A stretch of DNA of 64,000 nucleotides from an uncultured Candidatus Melainabacteria bacterium (GCA_947525005.1 CANNUY010000002.1:62001-126000); one strand, 5' to 3'; shown: positions 34,039 through 43,142, numbered from the stretch's first letter. Made by a program: numbers and translations. Notes: a model not told the origin generated them from the letters alone.

Positions 34039-35661
34039 TTAATCAACAATATTTCTCGTTTGCCAAATATATGTTTGATTTCCTTTGATTCCACCTTCAA
34101 TGTCTTGTGGTGTTTTAAATTCTTTTTCTATTACAAGAGCATCTTTAATTATAGATTTTAATACCTTAAATAATTTTTTATTATTAGAAAGGTCATTTTT
34201 TATAGGGTCTGAATCTATAATATTCATTTTTTCATCGAATGTAACTGAGGAATCATTCATTTGAATTGAGTTATATTTTAAAGTTTTATCCTTTTTATTA
34301 TAGGTAAATACGTGTGGTTGCGTTGTTTCTTCATTATTCCAATTTTCATCTGAGAATAAATCAATTTTTAAGTTACCATTCTTGTCATCTGTATATAATG
34401 TGAATTTATAGTCTTCATCTACTTGTTCCTGTAATAAAACAGTCGGTTGGATTTTTTCGTCAGGAATATTATAACGTTTTCTTGATATAACAGCATTGTC
34501 CCAATTTTTAGACTCTGCAACCATTTGTATACTATAAAATAAAAATTCTTTGTTTGTTAATTCATCTGTATCTGAATTCATGTTTACGCTAAATGAGTTA
34601 TAAATTCCTGCTGCAGAATAATTTGGTAAATCTTCACCATTAAAAGATGAGCGTACCATTATTTTATCGGTATTTATATTGTTCTCTCTCATTGTTTCAA
34701 GAATATTATCTATTTGATTTTGGGAATTTTTGTTTTCATAAAAAGGCTGTTCATTTTCTTGTTTTAAAAGATTATCAATATATCCAAATGGAAGTGCTAT
34801 AGATTTAGGGATAATTGCATTTATCTTTTTATCTTTTGAAAGTCTTTCAAGTTTAGCAAGATTTAAAGCTTTTGCGCCAACAAGATTTGGAGTGTATTTT
34901 TTTGATGTTAAAATTTTATCAGAATATTCAAGTTCAGGAACTTCGATATTAGGATATTTTCTTGCACCTTTTGTATTTTCAATTTTATTGAATTTTATAA
35001 AGTTATCTTTTAATTGTAGTTCAATATTTTGTCCTTCAAATTTTTTCAAATTACTCACTATTTTATTATCAAAAACTGTTCCACATGCGTCAGTTCTTGT
35101 TCTCAACTGAGTGGCAATATGAGAAAAACTACCTGCATCATCAGATGTATAGATAATACCAACAATATTCGGATTTGATAAATCGTGATGAAATTTTTTA
35201 GTCAATAAAATAGTTGGTTCTTTTAAGCTGTTTATAAAACTAGTATCACTTAGTCCGATTTTATCTTTTGTTACGAGTTTACCTTTTGCAGTGCCTGATT
35301 TTATAGCATGGATAATTGGTTGGTTGTGTTTCTTTCTTAAATAAAAAGAAGCTTTTTGTTGTAGAAAATCAGTATCAACTTTGTAATCTTCCCCATTTTT
35401 TGTATCAATAGCACCAGTATCTTTGTAAATGATATGATAACTGAGATCTTTATTTTTTATAGGAACAGATTGATAAAAATTTCTGTTATCTTGATTCATC
35501 TCGACTTCTTTATCTGGATAGTCAGATGTAACAATATATGGTTTATCACCTAAATATGGATTGTTGTCAGTTTGAATAATTAGTTTTTCTGATTTAGGTT
35601 GAATTTTATATGAATGTGATTTGAATTGTGTGTTGTTGTTTTGGATATTGCTTATTCTCAT
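34039..35661 (-). CDS. Short alpha-glucan water dikinase-like enzyme with FKS tag
   Basis: The domain order is that of GWD/PWD dikinases rather than PPDK: a phospho-His domain first (GIIYTSDDAGSFSHIATQLR, His181 in the SH motif), then an ATP-grasp PPDK_N domain with VGAKALNLAKL (262-272), IPKSIALPFGYID (284-296), MVRSSFNGEDLPNYSAAG (335-352), LLQEQV and YIWQTRNIV at the end. At 540 residues it is far shorter than plant GWD, with no obvious starch-binding domain. The N-terminus MRISNIQNNNTQFKS carries the tag. TATCAT lies 6 bases before the ATG, so it may be leaderless. The glucan substrate is inferred. Confidence 0.75.
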   Translation of the reverse strand: MRISNIQNNNTQFKSHSYKIQPKSEKLIIQTDNNPYLGDKPYIVTSDYPDKEVEMNQDNRNFYQSVPIKNKDLSYHIIYKDTGAIDTKNGEDYKVDTDFLQQKASFYLRKKHNQPIIHAIKSGTAKGKLVTKDKIGLSDTSFINSLKEPTILLTKKFHHDLSNPNIVGIIYTSDDAGSFSHIATQLRTRTDACGTVFDNKIVSNLKKFEGQNIELQLKDNFIKFNKIENTKGARKYPNIEVPELEYSDKILTSKKYTPNLVGAKALNLAKLERLSKDKKINAIIPKSIALPFGYIDNLLKQENEQPFYENKNSQNQIDNILETMRENNINTDKIMVRSSFNGEDLPNYSAAGIYNSFSVNMNSDTDELTNKEFLFYSIQMVAESKNWDNAVISRKRYNIPDEKIQPTVLLQEQVDEDYKFTLYTDDKNGNLKIDLFSDENWNNEETTQPHVFTYNKKDKTLKYNSIQMNDSSVTFDEKMNIIDSDPIKNDLSNNKKLFKVLKSIIKDALVIEKEFKTPQDIEGGIKGNQTYIWQTRNIVD

Positions 35662-35667
35662 ATATGC

Positions 35668-35673
35668 ATGATA
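35668..35673 (-). promoter_or_regulatory. Candidate -10 box, leaderless start
   Basis: TATCAT on the minus strand lies 6 bases before the ATG at 35661; no ribosome site is visible. Confidence 0.45.
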
Positions 35674-35762
35674 ATATAAAAAATTTATAATTTGTTATAA
35701 AATTAAGTATTTGTAACTATTTTAACAAGTTTACACTATTTAAATAAAAATATAAGAAAAAT

Positions 35763-38123
35763 TTATACTTCTTCCCAAACGTGAATTCTATTCAAGATAT
35801 CTTCCATTGAATAGTTGTAGGTTGGTGCTTTTCCACGAGCAATATCTTCATCATCTAGTTTTTTATAGAAATCAAAATATTTTTGTGCAAATTTTTGTTT
35901 TTCATCTGAATATTGACCTGTTTCGGTGATTTCTTTGTATTTTGAATCACGTGGCAAAAGTATTTCTTCTTCCGCTAGTGAGCCATTTTGGTTGTAATAT
36001 TTTTGCTGAAAATCCCTTAGTTTATGACCATTTTTAGTTCTTATGACGTTTAATATAGAGTCATCACCAATTCCTGTTTCAGCGGTTTTGCTTGTAGAAT
36101 AGAATTGTCCTCCATCTTGTGAAAATCTGCCACGTCTGAATACGACTCCATCAAATTTTCCGAATTCTTTATCCATTTCTTTAAGAGAATAATCTATACA
36201 TTTGATAAAATCTTTAGCCATCTCTGAATCCATATTAACTAATTCTGGCATGTATGCTGATAATTTTGTTCCGTCTTTAGCTGGTTTCATAACGACATCT
36301 GCGTTTTTACTTAAATATAAATTTATGTCTTTGTAGATTTCTGATATTGGTCCGTTACATCCGATGTATCCAACTAAGGCTCTATATTTATCAGGTACAT
36401 CATTTTTGCCCACATCAAGTATATAAGATGATTTTCCATAATCACCTGAATCAGAAATAATATCATTTACTGGCTGTCTATAAATTCTACGAGATTTGAC
36501 TTGTTTTAATTTTTCTAAAATTTCATAGTATTCTGAATCTGAAGATATTGGTGTAATGCCGTGCCTATCAGGTTTTAGCCCTTTGCTTTCTGCAACTTTT
36601 TCATTTATGATTTTGTCGATATCAGAAAGTTTTGCTTCAATAGCATTTTTATAAGCGCCTTGAGAATGGTTTGCAGGGATACTCATACATCTTAAATGGA
36701 AGTTATCACTTACGTTTTTGAGGTCAGAACGAGCCATAATTTCTGCTATTGTTATATCTTCTTTTGTTTTGAACAAGTTTGTTACACCTTTTGCAGAAAG
36801 TCTACCCATATTATAATCTTTGAACCAATGGTGAAATTCAACTTGTTTTAGTATTCGTGATTTGATTTCAGGTGATAAATTCATTCTTCCTAAAATCTTT
36901 TCAGTATAAATTGCACTTAGTCTTGCGTGACCTTCGTCAGGACAAAAATCAGAAATGAATTGTTTTCCTAAATCGTGTAAAATAGTTGAATATTTTAATA
37001 CGAGTTGAGAGTCTGAATCAAGACCTTGTAACCTGTGATTTTGTAGGTTGTCTTGAAGATTTTTTATTGTATGTACGTCAACTGAATATTGATGAGTGTG
37101 GTGCTGTTTTTTACCGATAACAGCAGTAAATTCAGGAAATTCTTGAACAATTGAGTCTAGAACTTTTTTAGTTTCAGGGTCTTCTATTAGAGTTTCATTT
37201 TCCTGAGTGAAATTTTTTATAATTTGACTTATTTTTTGTTCGGCTTTAGATGTGCCAATATTTTCTGGAATGATTGGTATTCGTTCCATTTCAACTCCTA
37301 CTTCATTAAATTCAGTTGGGTTGAGTCTTATATCAAATTTTTCTTCAATCAATTTACGTTCTTCTGCTGGAAGTACTTCTAATTCAGCTTTTAAATCACC
37401 TAAGAAACGGTTTCTACTATATTTAAGAGGAATGCCATCTTTCCCAAAGGTTTCAGGCTTAAATTTAATAATAGCGTTATCTAGTTGATTTGTTGTACTA
37501 AATATGCCAAGAGTTTTTTTATTTTGTGCAACTTTTTCTGCTTTAGCTTTAAGTTGCACTTCTTGTTCAGCCTTAAGCTTAGCCTCTTGCTCAGCTTTGA
37601 GCTTAGCCTCTTGTTCTGCCTTAAGCTTAGCTTCTTGTTCAGCCTTGAGCTTTATTTTTTGTTCTGCTTTGAGCTTAGCCTCTTGCTCTGCTTTAAGCTT
37701 AGCTTCTTGCTCAGCCTTGAGCTTTATTTTTTGTTCTGCTTTGAGTTTAGCTTCCTTTTCAGCTTTTGCTTTAGCTTCTTCAGCGGCTTTTTTTGCTTCT
37801 TCAAGTGCTTTTGTTCTTGCTTCTTCGGCTAATTTTTTAGCTTCTTCGGTCGCTTTTTTTATTTGGTTTGCTTTTATTTTTCCATGTGTGAAAAACGCAC
37901 CTAGACCAAGAGCAGTAGTTGTCCCTGCTATTATGGTTGCTTTTACCCATTTGCTCACGCCTTTGGATTCAGATTTTTGAGTTTGTGTTGAAATATCAAG
38001 CTTATCTTTTTCAATATTGTCTAGCGCACCTGAACTTGAAACATAAGCTCTTTGACTTACGTTTGTGTTTGTGGGTTTTGTATTGGTTTGTATATTGAAA
38101 ATTTTATCCGTATTAATTGGCAT
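35763..38123 (-). CDS. Membrane-anchored HD-domain plus mono-ADP-ribosyltransferase protein
   Basis: 786 residues. The order is a polar N-terminus (1-55), one membrane helix (about 60-78), a Lys/Glu/Ala coiled coil with nine 8-residue repeats (120-191), an HD phosphohydrolase-like domain (345-435: HTHQYSVDVHT, ILHDLGKQF with His383-Asp384, DEGHARLSA, QVEFHHWF), then a C-terminal R-S-E ADP-ribosyltransferase fold: LVGYIGCNGPISEIYKDIN, FRRGRF (Arg663/664), FYSTSKT (STS 676-678) and EEEILLPR (E718-x-E720). All three ART motifs are present in order. The combination suggests an NAD-using toxin or effector; activity is inferred. Confidence 0.78.
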   Translation of the reverse strand: MPINTDKIFNIQTNTKPTNTNVSQRAYVSSSGALDNIEKDKLDISTQTQKSESKGVSKWVKATIIAGTTTALGLGAFFTHGKIKANQIKKATEEAKKLAEEARTKALEEAKKAAEEAKAKAEKEAKLKAEQKIKLKAEQEAKLKAEQEAKLKAEQKIKLKAEQEAKLKAEQEAKLKAEQEAKLKAEQEVQLKAKAEKVAQNKKTLGIFSTTNQLDNAIIKFKPETFGKDGIPLKYSRNRFLGDLKAELEVLPAEERKLIEEKFDIRLNPTEFNEVGVEMERIPIIPENIGTSKAEQKISQIIKNFTQENETLIEDPETKKVLDSIVQEFPEFTAVIGKKQHHTHQYSVDVHTIKNLQDNLQNHRLQGLDSDSQLVLKYSTILHDLGKQFISDFCPDEGHARLSAIYTEKILGRMNLSPEIKSRILKQVEFHHWFKDYNMGRLSAKGVTNLFKTKEDITIAEIMARSDLKNVSDNFHLRCMSIPANHSQGAYKNAIEAKLSDIDKIINEKVAESKGLKPDRHGITPISSDSEYYEILEKLKQVKSRRIYRQPVNDIISDSGDYGKSSYILDVGKNDVPDKYRALVGYIGCNGPISEIYKDINLYLSKNADVVMKPAKDGTKLSAYMPELVNMDSEMAKDFIKCIDYSLKEMDKEFGKFDGVVFRRGRFSQDGGQFYSTSKTAETGIGDDSILNVIRTKNGHKLRDFQQKYYNQNGSLAEEEILLPRDSKYKEITETGQYSDEKQKFAQKYFDFYKKLDDEDIARGKAPTYNYSMEDILNRIHVWEEV
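37551..37766 (-). repeat. Coding tandem repeat, 24-base unit
   Basis: Nine consecutive copies of an 8-residue unit (KAEQEAKL and variants KAEQKIKL, KAEQEVQL) inside the HD-ART gene, forming the coiled-coil stalk. Units are nearly identical at DNA level, so copy number may vary between strains. Confidence 0.9.
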
Positions 38124-38370
38124 AGAATTATCCCATATAACTTAACTTATAGTTATAAAAGTGTTCTTAATAAAAAAACTTGCCTTTTTTTAATAAACTT
38201 TTACAAAATAAATTTATTATTTAAATACTTATAGTGAGAAATTATCTATATATTTTTAGTAATAAAGTTTGTTAGTTGATTAAATAAAATTAATTTATGT
38301 AAATAAAAGTCAATTTGTTTTTTAATAATTACTTTATAGATATATACAATTAGTTAGGGAATGTTGATTT

Positions 38371-39114
38371 ATGTCTATAGAATCATCAAATACATTTAAT
38401 AGTTTTCGTGGGGTAAAGAATTCAACTCCAGTTTCTGTTAACGGAACAACCTCTTATACTCCTGTTGCTAAACCATTACCAAATGACAACTATTCATTTA
38501 AGGGTGAAATGTATGAAAATTTACAATTTTCAAAAGAAAAATCTATTTCAGGAATTGTTTTTGATGGCGAATTAAACGGTAAAAATACAACATTGAAAAC
38601 TGTATATGATGAAAATAAAAATTTTTATTATGAGGCTTCTATTGCTGGTAAAAAATTATCAATGATAGGAGTAAATAATGGAGGTTATCACGGTAAAATA
38701 GGTGATAAAGATTTTGAATTAAATATTGATTATAAAAAACCATCAAAAATAACTAAATTTATAAATAGCGTTAGAGGTACAACGTATAAACCAAAATATT
38801 TTAATATTTCTGGAACGATTGGTGGAAAAGAAGTTTCTATAAACATGCCAAATGGAGAAATTCCAAAAGATGAAGATGAAAAAGATTTATATTCATTGAT
38901 TTTGTTTGATAACGGCTGTGCTGTAAAAACTTTTGGAAATAAAATTATAGGTATCGGATACTCAAATGAGAATAAAACAAATATAAGAAGACGAATGGAT
39001 AATCGTGATAAAAAAATTGATGAAAATGTTAAACCTCTTATAATGCAGTCAGTTAGTACACTTGCCAGTGTTGGACTTGGTGCATTGTTATATAAATTTG
39101 GATTAAAACATTAG
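38371..39114 (+). CDS. Unknown beta-rich protein with two F-x-G tags
   Basis: A 247-residue protein divergent from the HD-ART gene. It has FRG at 12-14 and YSFKGE at 41-46. The body consists of repeated strand pairs (SGIVFDGELNGKNTTLKT, YYEASIAGKKLSMIGV, GYHGKIGDKDFELNIDY, FNISGTIGGKEVSINMP). It ends in a hydrophobic C-terminal segment (TLASVGLGALLYKFG) that could be a tail anchor. AGGGA lies 10 bases before the ATG. No known family. Confidence 0.7.
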   Translation: MSIESSNTFNSFRGVKNSTPVSVNGTTSYTPVAKPLPNDNYSFKGEMYENLQFSKEKSISGIVFDGELNGKNTTLKTVYDENKNFYYEASIAGKKLSMIGVNNGGYHGKIGDKDFELNIDYKKPSKITKFINSVRGTTYKPKYFNISGTIGGKEVSINMPNGEIPKDEDEKDLYSLILFDNGCAVKTFGNKIIGIGYSNENKTNIRRRMDNRDKKIDENVKPLIMQSVSTLASVGLGALLYKFGLKH

Positions 39115-39217
39115 GCTTAAATTTTCTCTTACAGTCTCAGATTAAGTTTATATAAAGACCCTAAAATCTTGTGGTAAACTAGAATAGTAAGGATAGATTG
39201 TAAGAAAGGAAATTTAT

Positions 39218-40336
39218 ATGATACCAATTTTTGATTCAAAACGTCAATATGCACAAATCGGTGCAGATATTGAAAAAAATGTATGTGAAGTTTTACGTTC
39301 AGGCTCTTATATTCTTGGTCAAAACACTAAAGCTTTAGAACAAGAACTAGCTGATTATATCGGTGTAAAATATACAGTAGGTCTTAACTCAGGTACAGAT
39401 GCTTTACATATCGCACTTAGAGCTTTAGATATAGGACATGGTGATGAAGTTATTACAACAGCATTCACTTTTGTTGCTACAGCAGAAGCAATTGGTATCG
39501 TTGGTGCAAAACCTGTATTTGTTGATATTGATGCTGATACATTCAATATTGATCCAGCTAAAATTGAAGAAGCTATAACACCAAATACAAAAGCTATTAT
39601 TCCTGTTCATTTGTATGGTCAACCTTGTGATATGGACAGAATTATGGATATTGCTAAACGTCATAACTTACACGTTATTGAAGACTGTTGTCAAGCAATT
39701 GGTTCAACTTATAAAGGACAAAAAGTTGGTACATTTGGTGATTTCGGTTGCTATAGTTTTTATCCAACTAAGAATTTAGGTACAATGGGTGATGGTGGTC
39801 TTTTGACAACTAACTCTGAAAGCTTAAAAGATAGAGCAATCGCTTTGAGAAATCACGGTGGTGCTGTTCGTTATCATCATGATGAAATTGGTGTAAACTC
39901 TAGATTAGATGAAATCCAAGCAGCTATTTTGAGAACAAAACTTCCTTATATTGATGAATGGAATTCTAAAAGACGTGAAATCGCTAAATATTATAACGAA
40001 TTGTTCGCTAACTGTGAAGATATCGTAACTCCAAAAGAACTTGATAATACATATTGTGTATATCACCAATACACAGTTAAAGTTCCTAATAGAGATGAAA
40101 TATTTGAAAAAATGCATGATGCTGGTATTGGTGCTATGTTGTATTATCCAATTCCACTTCACTTGCAAAAAGTTCATAACTATTTAGGAATGGGTAAAGG
40201 TTCATTACCTATTACAGAAAGAAATACTGAAATTGTAATGTCACTTCCGATGTTCCCAGAACTAACTAGAGAAGAACAACAAACAGTAGCTAATACATTG
40301 ATTAAACTTGTTGAAGATTCAAAAGTATTAGCATAA
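39218..40336 (+). CDS. DegT/DnrJ/EryC1/StrS PLP-dependent sugar aminotransferase
   Basis: Transfers an amino group to a keto-sugar nucleotide, usually for surface glycans. It shows GLNSGTDALHIAL, HLYGQPCDM, IEDCCQAIGSTYKG, SFYPTKNLGTMGDGG with the PLP Lys, and NSRLDEIQAAIL. The 372 residues are normal. The sugar is not identifiable, and no nucleotide-sugar dehydratase lies nearby. GAAAGGAAA lies upstream. Confidence 0.92.
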   Translation: MIPIFDSKRQYAQIGADIEKNVCEVLRSGSYILGQNTKALEQELADYIGVKYTVGLNSGTDALHIALRALDIGHGDEVITTAFTFVATAEAIGIVGAKPVFVDIDADTFNIDPAKIEEAITPNTKAIIPVHLYGQPCDMDRIMDIAKRHNLHVIEDCCQAIGSTYKGQKVGTFGDFGCYSFYPTKNLGTMGDGGLLTTNSESLKDRAIALRNHGGAVRYHHDEIGVNSRLDEIQAAILRTKLPYIDEWNSKRREIAKYYNELFANCEDIVTPKELDNTYCVYHQYTVKVPNRDEIFEKMHDAGIGAMLYYPIPLHLQKVHNYLGMGKGSLPITERNTEIVMSLPMFPELTREEQQTVANTLIKLVEDSKVLA

Positions 40337-40360
40337 GAATTTTTTTAATCTTCATAATGA

Positions 40361-40395
40361 AATGCTATGTCCTAATTTTAGAACATAGCATTTTT
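40361..40395 (+). terminator. Terminator after DegT gene
   Basis: AATGCTATGT..ACATAGCATT with T-run. Confidence 0.8.
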
Positions 40396-40571
40396 GTTGG
40401 TAAAAATCTGATAGCCTGTTCAGATTAAAAAGATTTATACACTATTGTCCCGAATAATTCTGCTGAAATTTTTCCAAAGCCAACAATCATTTTACATACA
40501 AACATTAAAGAAAAAGTTTAGACATTAAATTTAAAATTTAAAAACTGTTTAATTGTTGCTGAAAACAACAT

Positions 40572-40698
40572 AGTAGACACGAAAACATAAACGAAACTCA
40601 GACAGCGAATTTGTTTGAGGAATTTGATAGCTAAAACAAAATCACAAATTCCGAGTTATGAGCTTTAATGGTTGAGTGCTAATATTTTCGTGTCTACT
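40572..40698. repeat. Structured element with 14-bp terminal inverted repeats
   Basis: AGTAGACACGAAAA (40572-40585) and TTTTCGTGTCTACT (40685-40698) are exact inverted repeats flanking ~100 bases. Inside, GGAATTTG and CAAATTCC form a second inverted pair. No protein is encoded. It could be a MITE or a structured RNA. Confidence 0.75.
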
Positions 40699-40723
40699 CA
40701 GCGTGCCGTTTCTTTCTTTTTCT

Positions 40724-40772
40724 ACTGTTTTCTTTCTTTTGGCTTCGCAACTCTGAAAAGAAAGAAAACAGT
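40724..40772. repeat. Perfect 17-bp hairpin
   Basis: ACTGTTTTCTTTCTTTT and AAAAGAAAGAAAACAGT are exact inverted repeats around a 15-base loop. It lies just beyond the previous element in the 597-base gap between the DegT gene and the transglycosylase. Confidence 0.85.
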
Positions 40773-40820
40773 TAAACAAAAAACACTTTATATGTTCGCA
40801 GGGATGCTTCGCTTGCATTT

Positions 40821-40840
40821 TATCATGGGCAGTAGTGAAA
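40821..40840 (+). repeat. 20-base shared motif, copy 2
   Basis: TATCATGGGCAGTAGTGAAA; one base differs from 6371-6390. Confidence 0.6.
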
Positions 40841-40881
40841 AACTTATAGTTAAATCGAAAATTATTATTATGTATAAAACA

Positions 40882-40918
40882 AAAACAGGCGAGGTTTTAG
40901 ATAAACCTCGCCTGTTTT
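40882..40918. terminator. Strong bidirectional terminator
   Basis: AAAACAGGCGAGGTTT, loop TAGAT, and the exact complement. This 16-bp stem has A/T flanks. It ends the minus-strand transglycosylase transcript. Confidence 0.85.
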
Positions 40919-40933
40919 ATGTTTAATTAAATA

Positions 40934-41653
40934 TTATAAATTCAACTCAATAATAGAATCTATTTGTTCTTGTTGAATTGGTGATAACATAGCTGTATCA
41001 GTTTTTATGTTACCTACATCGTGAATCACATTGTTTACAGGTTTGTTAGGAGTAACAGTTTTGTGTTGAACTGTTTGTGTTGTTTTTTGAACTGCTGGTT
41101 GAACAGCATGTTGTTGATGGTGAACTACCTGTTTAGTAACTGTTTGTTTTTTTGTCTGAATTGCTTTTTGATTAGCATTATGTGCCTTAATTGCAGGGTC
41201 AGTATGAGCTTTCAAATGATAATATTCAGACATGATTCTTGAAACATAAGCTTTTGAACAAGGTGCAGGTTGTTTGTGTTTAAGCACATAAGCAGGACCT
41301 GTGTGGTATGCTGCAAGCGCTAATTCTGTTGAACCTAACATCTTATATAACATCTTGTAATATGTAAGACCAGCCTTGATGTTATCGTGTAAGCAGTATG
41401 GATTAAATCCCATTTTTCTAGCTGTTGATGGCATTAGTTGGAATACACCAACTGCACCACAAGAGCTTTTTGAACCGTGATTGAATTGAGATTCTGCTTT
41501 AGCAATAGATAACGCTAGTGCAGGGTCAATCCCCATTTCAACGGACTGTTTTACAATAGTAGCTTTTACATGATTTACAGGTATTTCTGATGCTTCGACA
41601 TGCATAGCCATTAGTATCACTACTAAAGTGAACATTGCTAGTTTTCTAATCAT
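40934..41653 (-). CDS. Secreted lytic transglycosylase (SLT domain)
   Basis: Cleaves peptidoglycan glycan strands in the periplasm. A signal peptide (MIRKLAMFTLVVILMAMHVEA) is followed by the SLT domain: ALSIAKAESQFNHGSKS with catalytic Glu, GAVGVFQLMPSTARKMG, NIKAGLTYYKML and ALAAYHTGPAYV. About 90 C-terminal residues are rich in His, Gln, Thr and Val and look disordered. Two extra Cys in the domain (SSCGAVG, YCLHD) could form a disulfide, fitting the nearby VKOR-DsbA gene. Confidence 0.9.
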   Translation of the reverse strand: MIRKLAMFTLVVILMAMHVEASEIPVNHVKATIVKQSVEMGIDPALALSIAKAESQFNHGSKSSCGAVGVFQLMPSTARKMGFNPYCLHDNIKAGLTYYKMLYKMLGSTELALAAYHTGPAYVLKHKQPAPCSKAYVSRIMSEYYHLKAHTDPAIKAHNANQKAIQTKKQTVTKQVVHHQQHAVQPAVQKTTQTVQHKTVTPNKPVNNVIHDVGNIKTDTAMLSPIQQEQIDSIIELNL

Positions 41654-41982
41654 CTAAATCCTCTTAAATTGTACATTGAACTCCGCAAAAAATTCTCATT
41701 CTCTGGTTAACTACTCCATCAAAGTCGAATTCAACGGAAAATTATTATACCTATATAATACATATTCAAGATTAAAAATCAACCCCTATTTGAAAATAAT
41801 TAAAAAAACAATCGCTAAAATATAGTGATATTGTGACGTTAATAAATTGTAACAATTACAATTATAAGATAGAATAATTAACTAAATGGAAATATATTAA
41901 ATTATTTTAGTGATAAAATGACGCATAAAACAAGTTATTCGAAACGTGTTCTAAAACGAAAAATCTCTGCAAAGAAGTTAAG

Positions 41983-42009
41983 GAGACCCTGAAACGAGTT
42001 CAGGGTGAC
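41983..42009. repeat. 27-base hairpin repeat, copy B
   Basis: GAGACCCTGAAACGAGTTCA and then GGGTGAC; 8-bp stem ACCCTGAA/TTCAGGGT. Same family as 8108-8134. Confidence 0.8.
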
Positions 42010-42027
42010 TAAAACTAAATAATAATA

Positions 42028-42054
42028 GTCATTCCGAACTTGTTTCGGAATCTC
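42028..42054. repeat. 27-base hairpin repeat, copy C (inverted)
   Basis: The reverse complement reads GAGATTCCGAAACAAGTTCG and then GAATGAC; 8-bp stem ATTCCGAA/TTCGGAAT. It faces copy B, 18 bases away. Confidence 0.8.
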
Positions 42055-42095
42055 TGCAAACAAACAATCACGTATTACGTATTACGAATTCAAAC

Positions 42096-43142
42096 CTAGT
42101 TACAACAATCTTTTATTGCTCGCATAACGTCTTCTACTGTAGGGAAATGACGGCATTTAGCGACTTCATCAAAACAATCATTTCCAGAACATGGTTGGCA
42201 AGGTAAATCTCCGTAAAGGGATTTATATTTTTTTGAATTAGTATAATCTATCGGTGAAAATTTCTCAGGTGAAGAACATGTAAACAATGTTATTATATTA
42301 GGGTGACCAACAGCCCAAGCTAATGCTGTTATTTCTGTTTCTCCACTTATGACAATATCTACCTTTCTTAATATATCGAACATCGTTTCAATTTTTGTTT
42401 CACCTGTGATGTTTACAAAACCTTCTCCACCGATTTCTTTAACAAACGGTTTATCAATAATTGAACCTGAAAACAAGAGGTTGTAGTCGTTTTTAATATT
42501 TGAAATTAACGCTGTCCAATTAGCTGTTGACCATCGTTTGTTTTCGTTTTTTGCACCTGCACTAATAAGTATTGTTTTTTTTGATTTATCAAAACTTTCA
42601 AAAATAGGGTTATATCTCAGCATTACAGAAAAATTAGACGATGGTAACGGAAATTCCACAATATCGTAATCCATCTTTAAATATTTTAGGAAGTTGAGGT
42701 TTCGTTCAACAATATTGCCAACATTTGTTTTTAAAGATGGCATTGCTGTATCTATAATTTCGTTTGCGCCAATAGATGAAAATCCTTTAGCATCAGAATA
42801 AGTTAGTTTTCTTTTGCCTTTGCACATCGCAAATAGTAACAAACTTCTAAAATCTTGTTGACAATCTATTACAATATCATATTCACGAACTTTTATTCTA
42901 TTAACAACCTTGAAAAACGATTCCCAAGTTTCAGAATTAAGCCATTTCCCACTCCATTGTTCCATAGAAAGTAAGAATGCTTTGTCAACAACAGGATTTT
43001 TATTAATAACACTAAATCCTCGTTCAGATACAGCATATTCAACCCTGTAATTGTATGCCTTGAGCACATTTGCAACAGGCAAAGTATAGATAGTGTTTGC
43101 AATATTTCCTAGTGATATTATAAGTACTCGTTTGTCTGACAT
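42096..43142 (-). CDS. Glycosyltransferase family 9 (heptosyltransferase-like)
   Basis: A 348-residue GT-B enzyme that would add a sugar to a lipopolysaccharide-type core. N-terminal LIISLGNIANTIYTLPVA and the nucleotide-sugar region ISAGAKNENKRWSTANWTAL, NITGETKIETMFDIL, SGETEITALAWAVG and PCQPCSGNDCF are typical. It ends in a Cys pair. It implies an outer-membrane glycolipid; the sugar is unknown. Confidence 0.85.
   Translation of the reverse strand: MSDKRVLIISLGNIANTIYTLPVANVLKAYNYRVEYAVSERGFSVINKNPVVDKAFLLSMEQWSGKWLNSETWESFFKVVNRIKVREYDIVIDCQQDFRSLLLFAMCKGKRKLTYSDAKGFSSIGANEIIDTAMPSLKTNVGNIVERNLNFLKYLKMDYDIVEFPLPSSNFSVMLRYNPIFESFDKSKKTILISAGAKNENKRWSTANWTALISNIKNDYNLLFSGSIIDKPFVKEIGGEGFVNITGETKIETMFDILRKVDIVISGETEITALAWAVGHPNIITLFTCSSPEKFSPIDYTNSKKYKSLYGDLPCQPCSGNDCFDEVAKCRHFPTVEDVMRAIKDCCN

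Larger units (their letters stand above)
41654..42095. other. Gene-free stretch with hairpin repeats
   Basis: AT-rich promoter region next to the transglycosylase, then two 27-base hairpin repeats (41983-42009 and inverted 42028-42054) and a short tract of ACGTATTACGTATTACG. No ORF or known RNA is seen. Confidence 0.7.

Noticed and set aside
37551..37766. CRISPR-like array
   Set aside because: The 24-base units are contiguous without spacers and are in frame as KAEQEAKL; it is a coding repeat.
37485..37980. Two Ser/Leu/Cys-rich ORFs opposite the HD-ART gene
   Set aside because: Reverse-strand reading of the 24-base coiled-coil repeats; low complexity and no start signals.
40672..40926. 84-aa plus-strand ORF
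   Set aside because: It runs through the inverted repeats, the 17-bp hairpin and the shared terminator; no ribosome site and no coding pattern.
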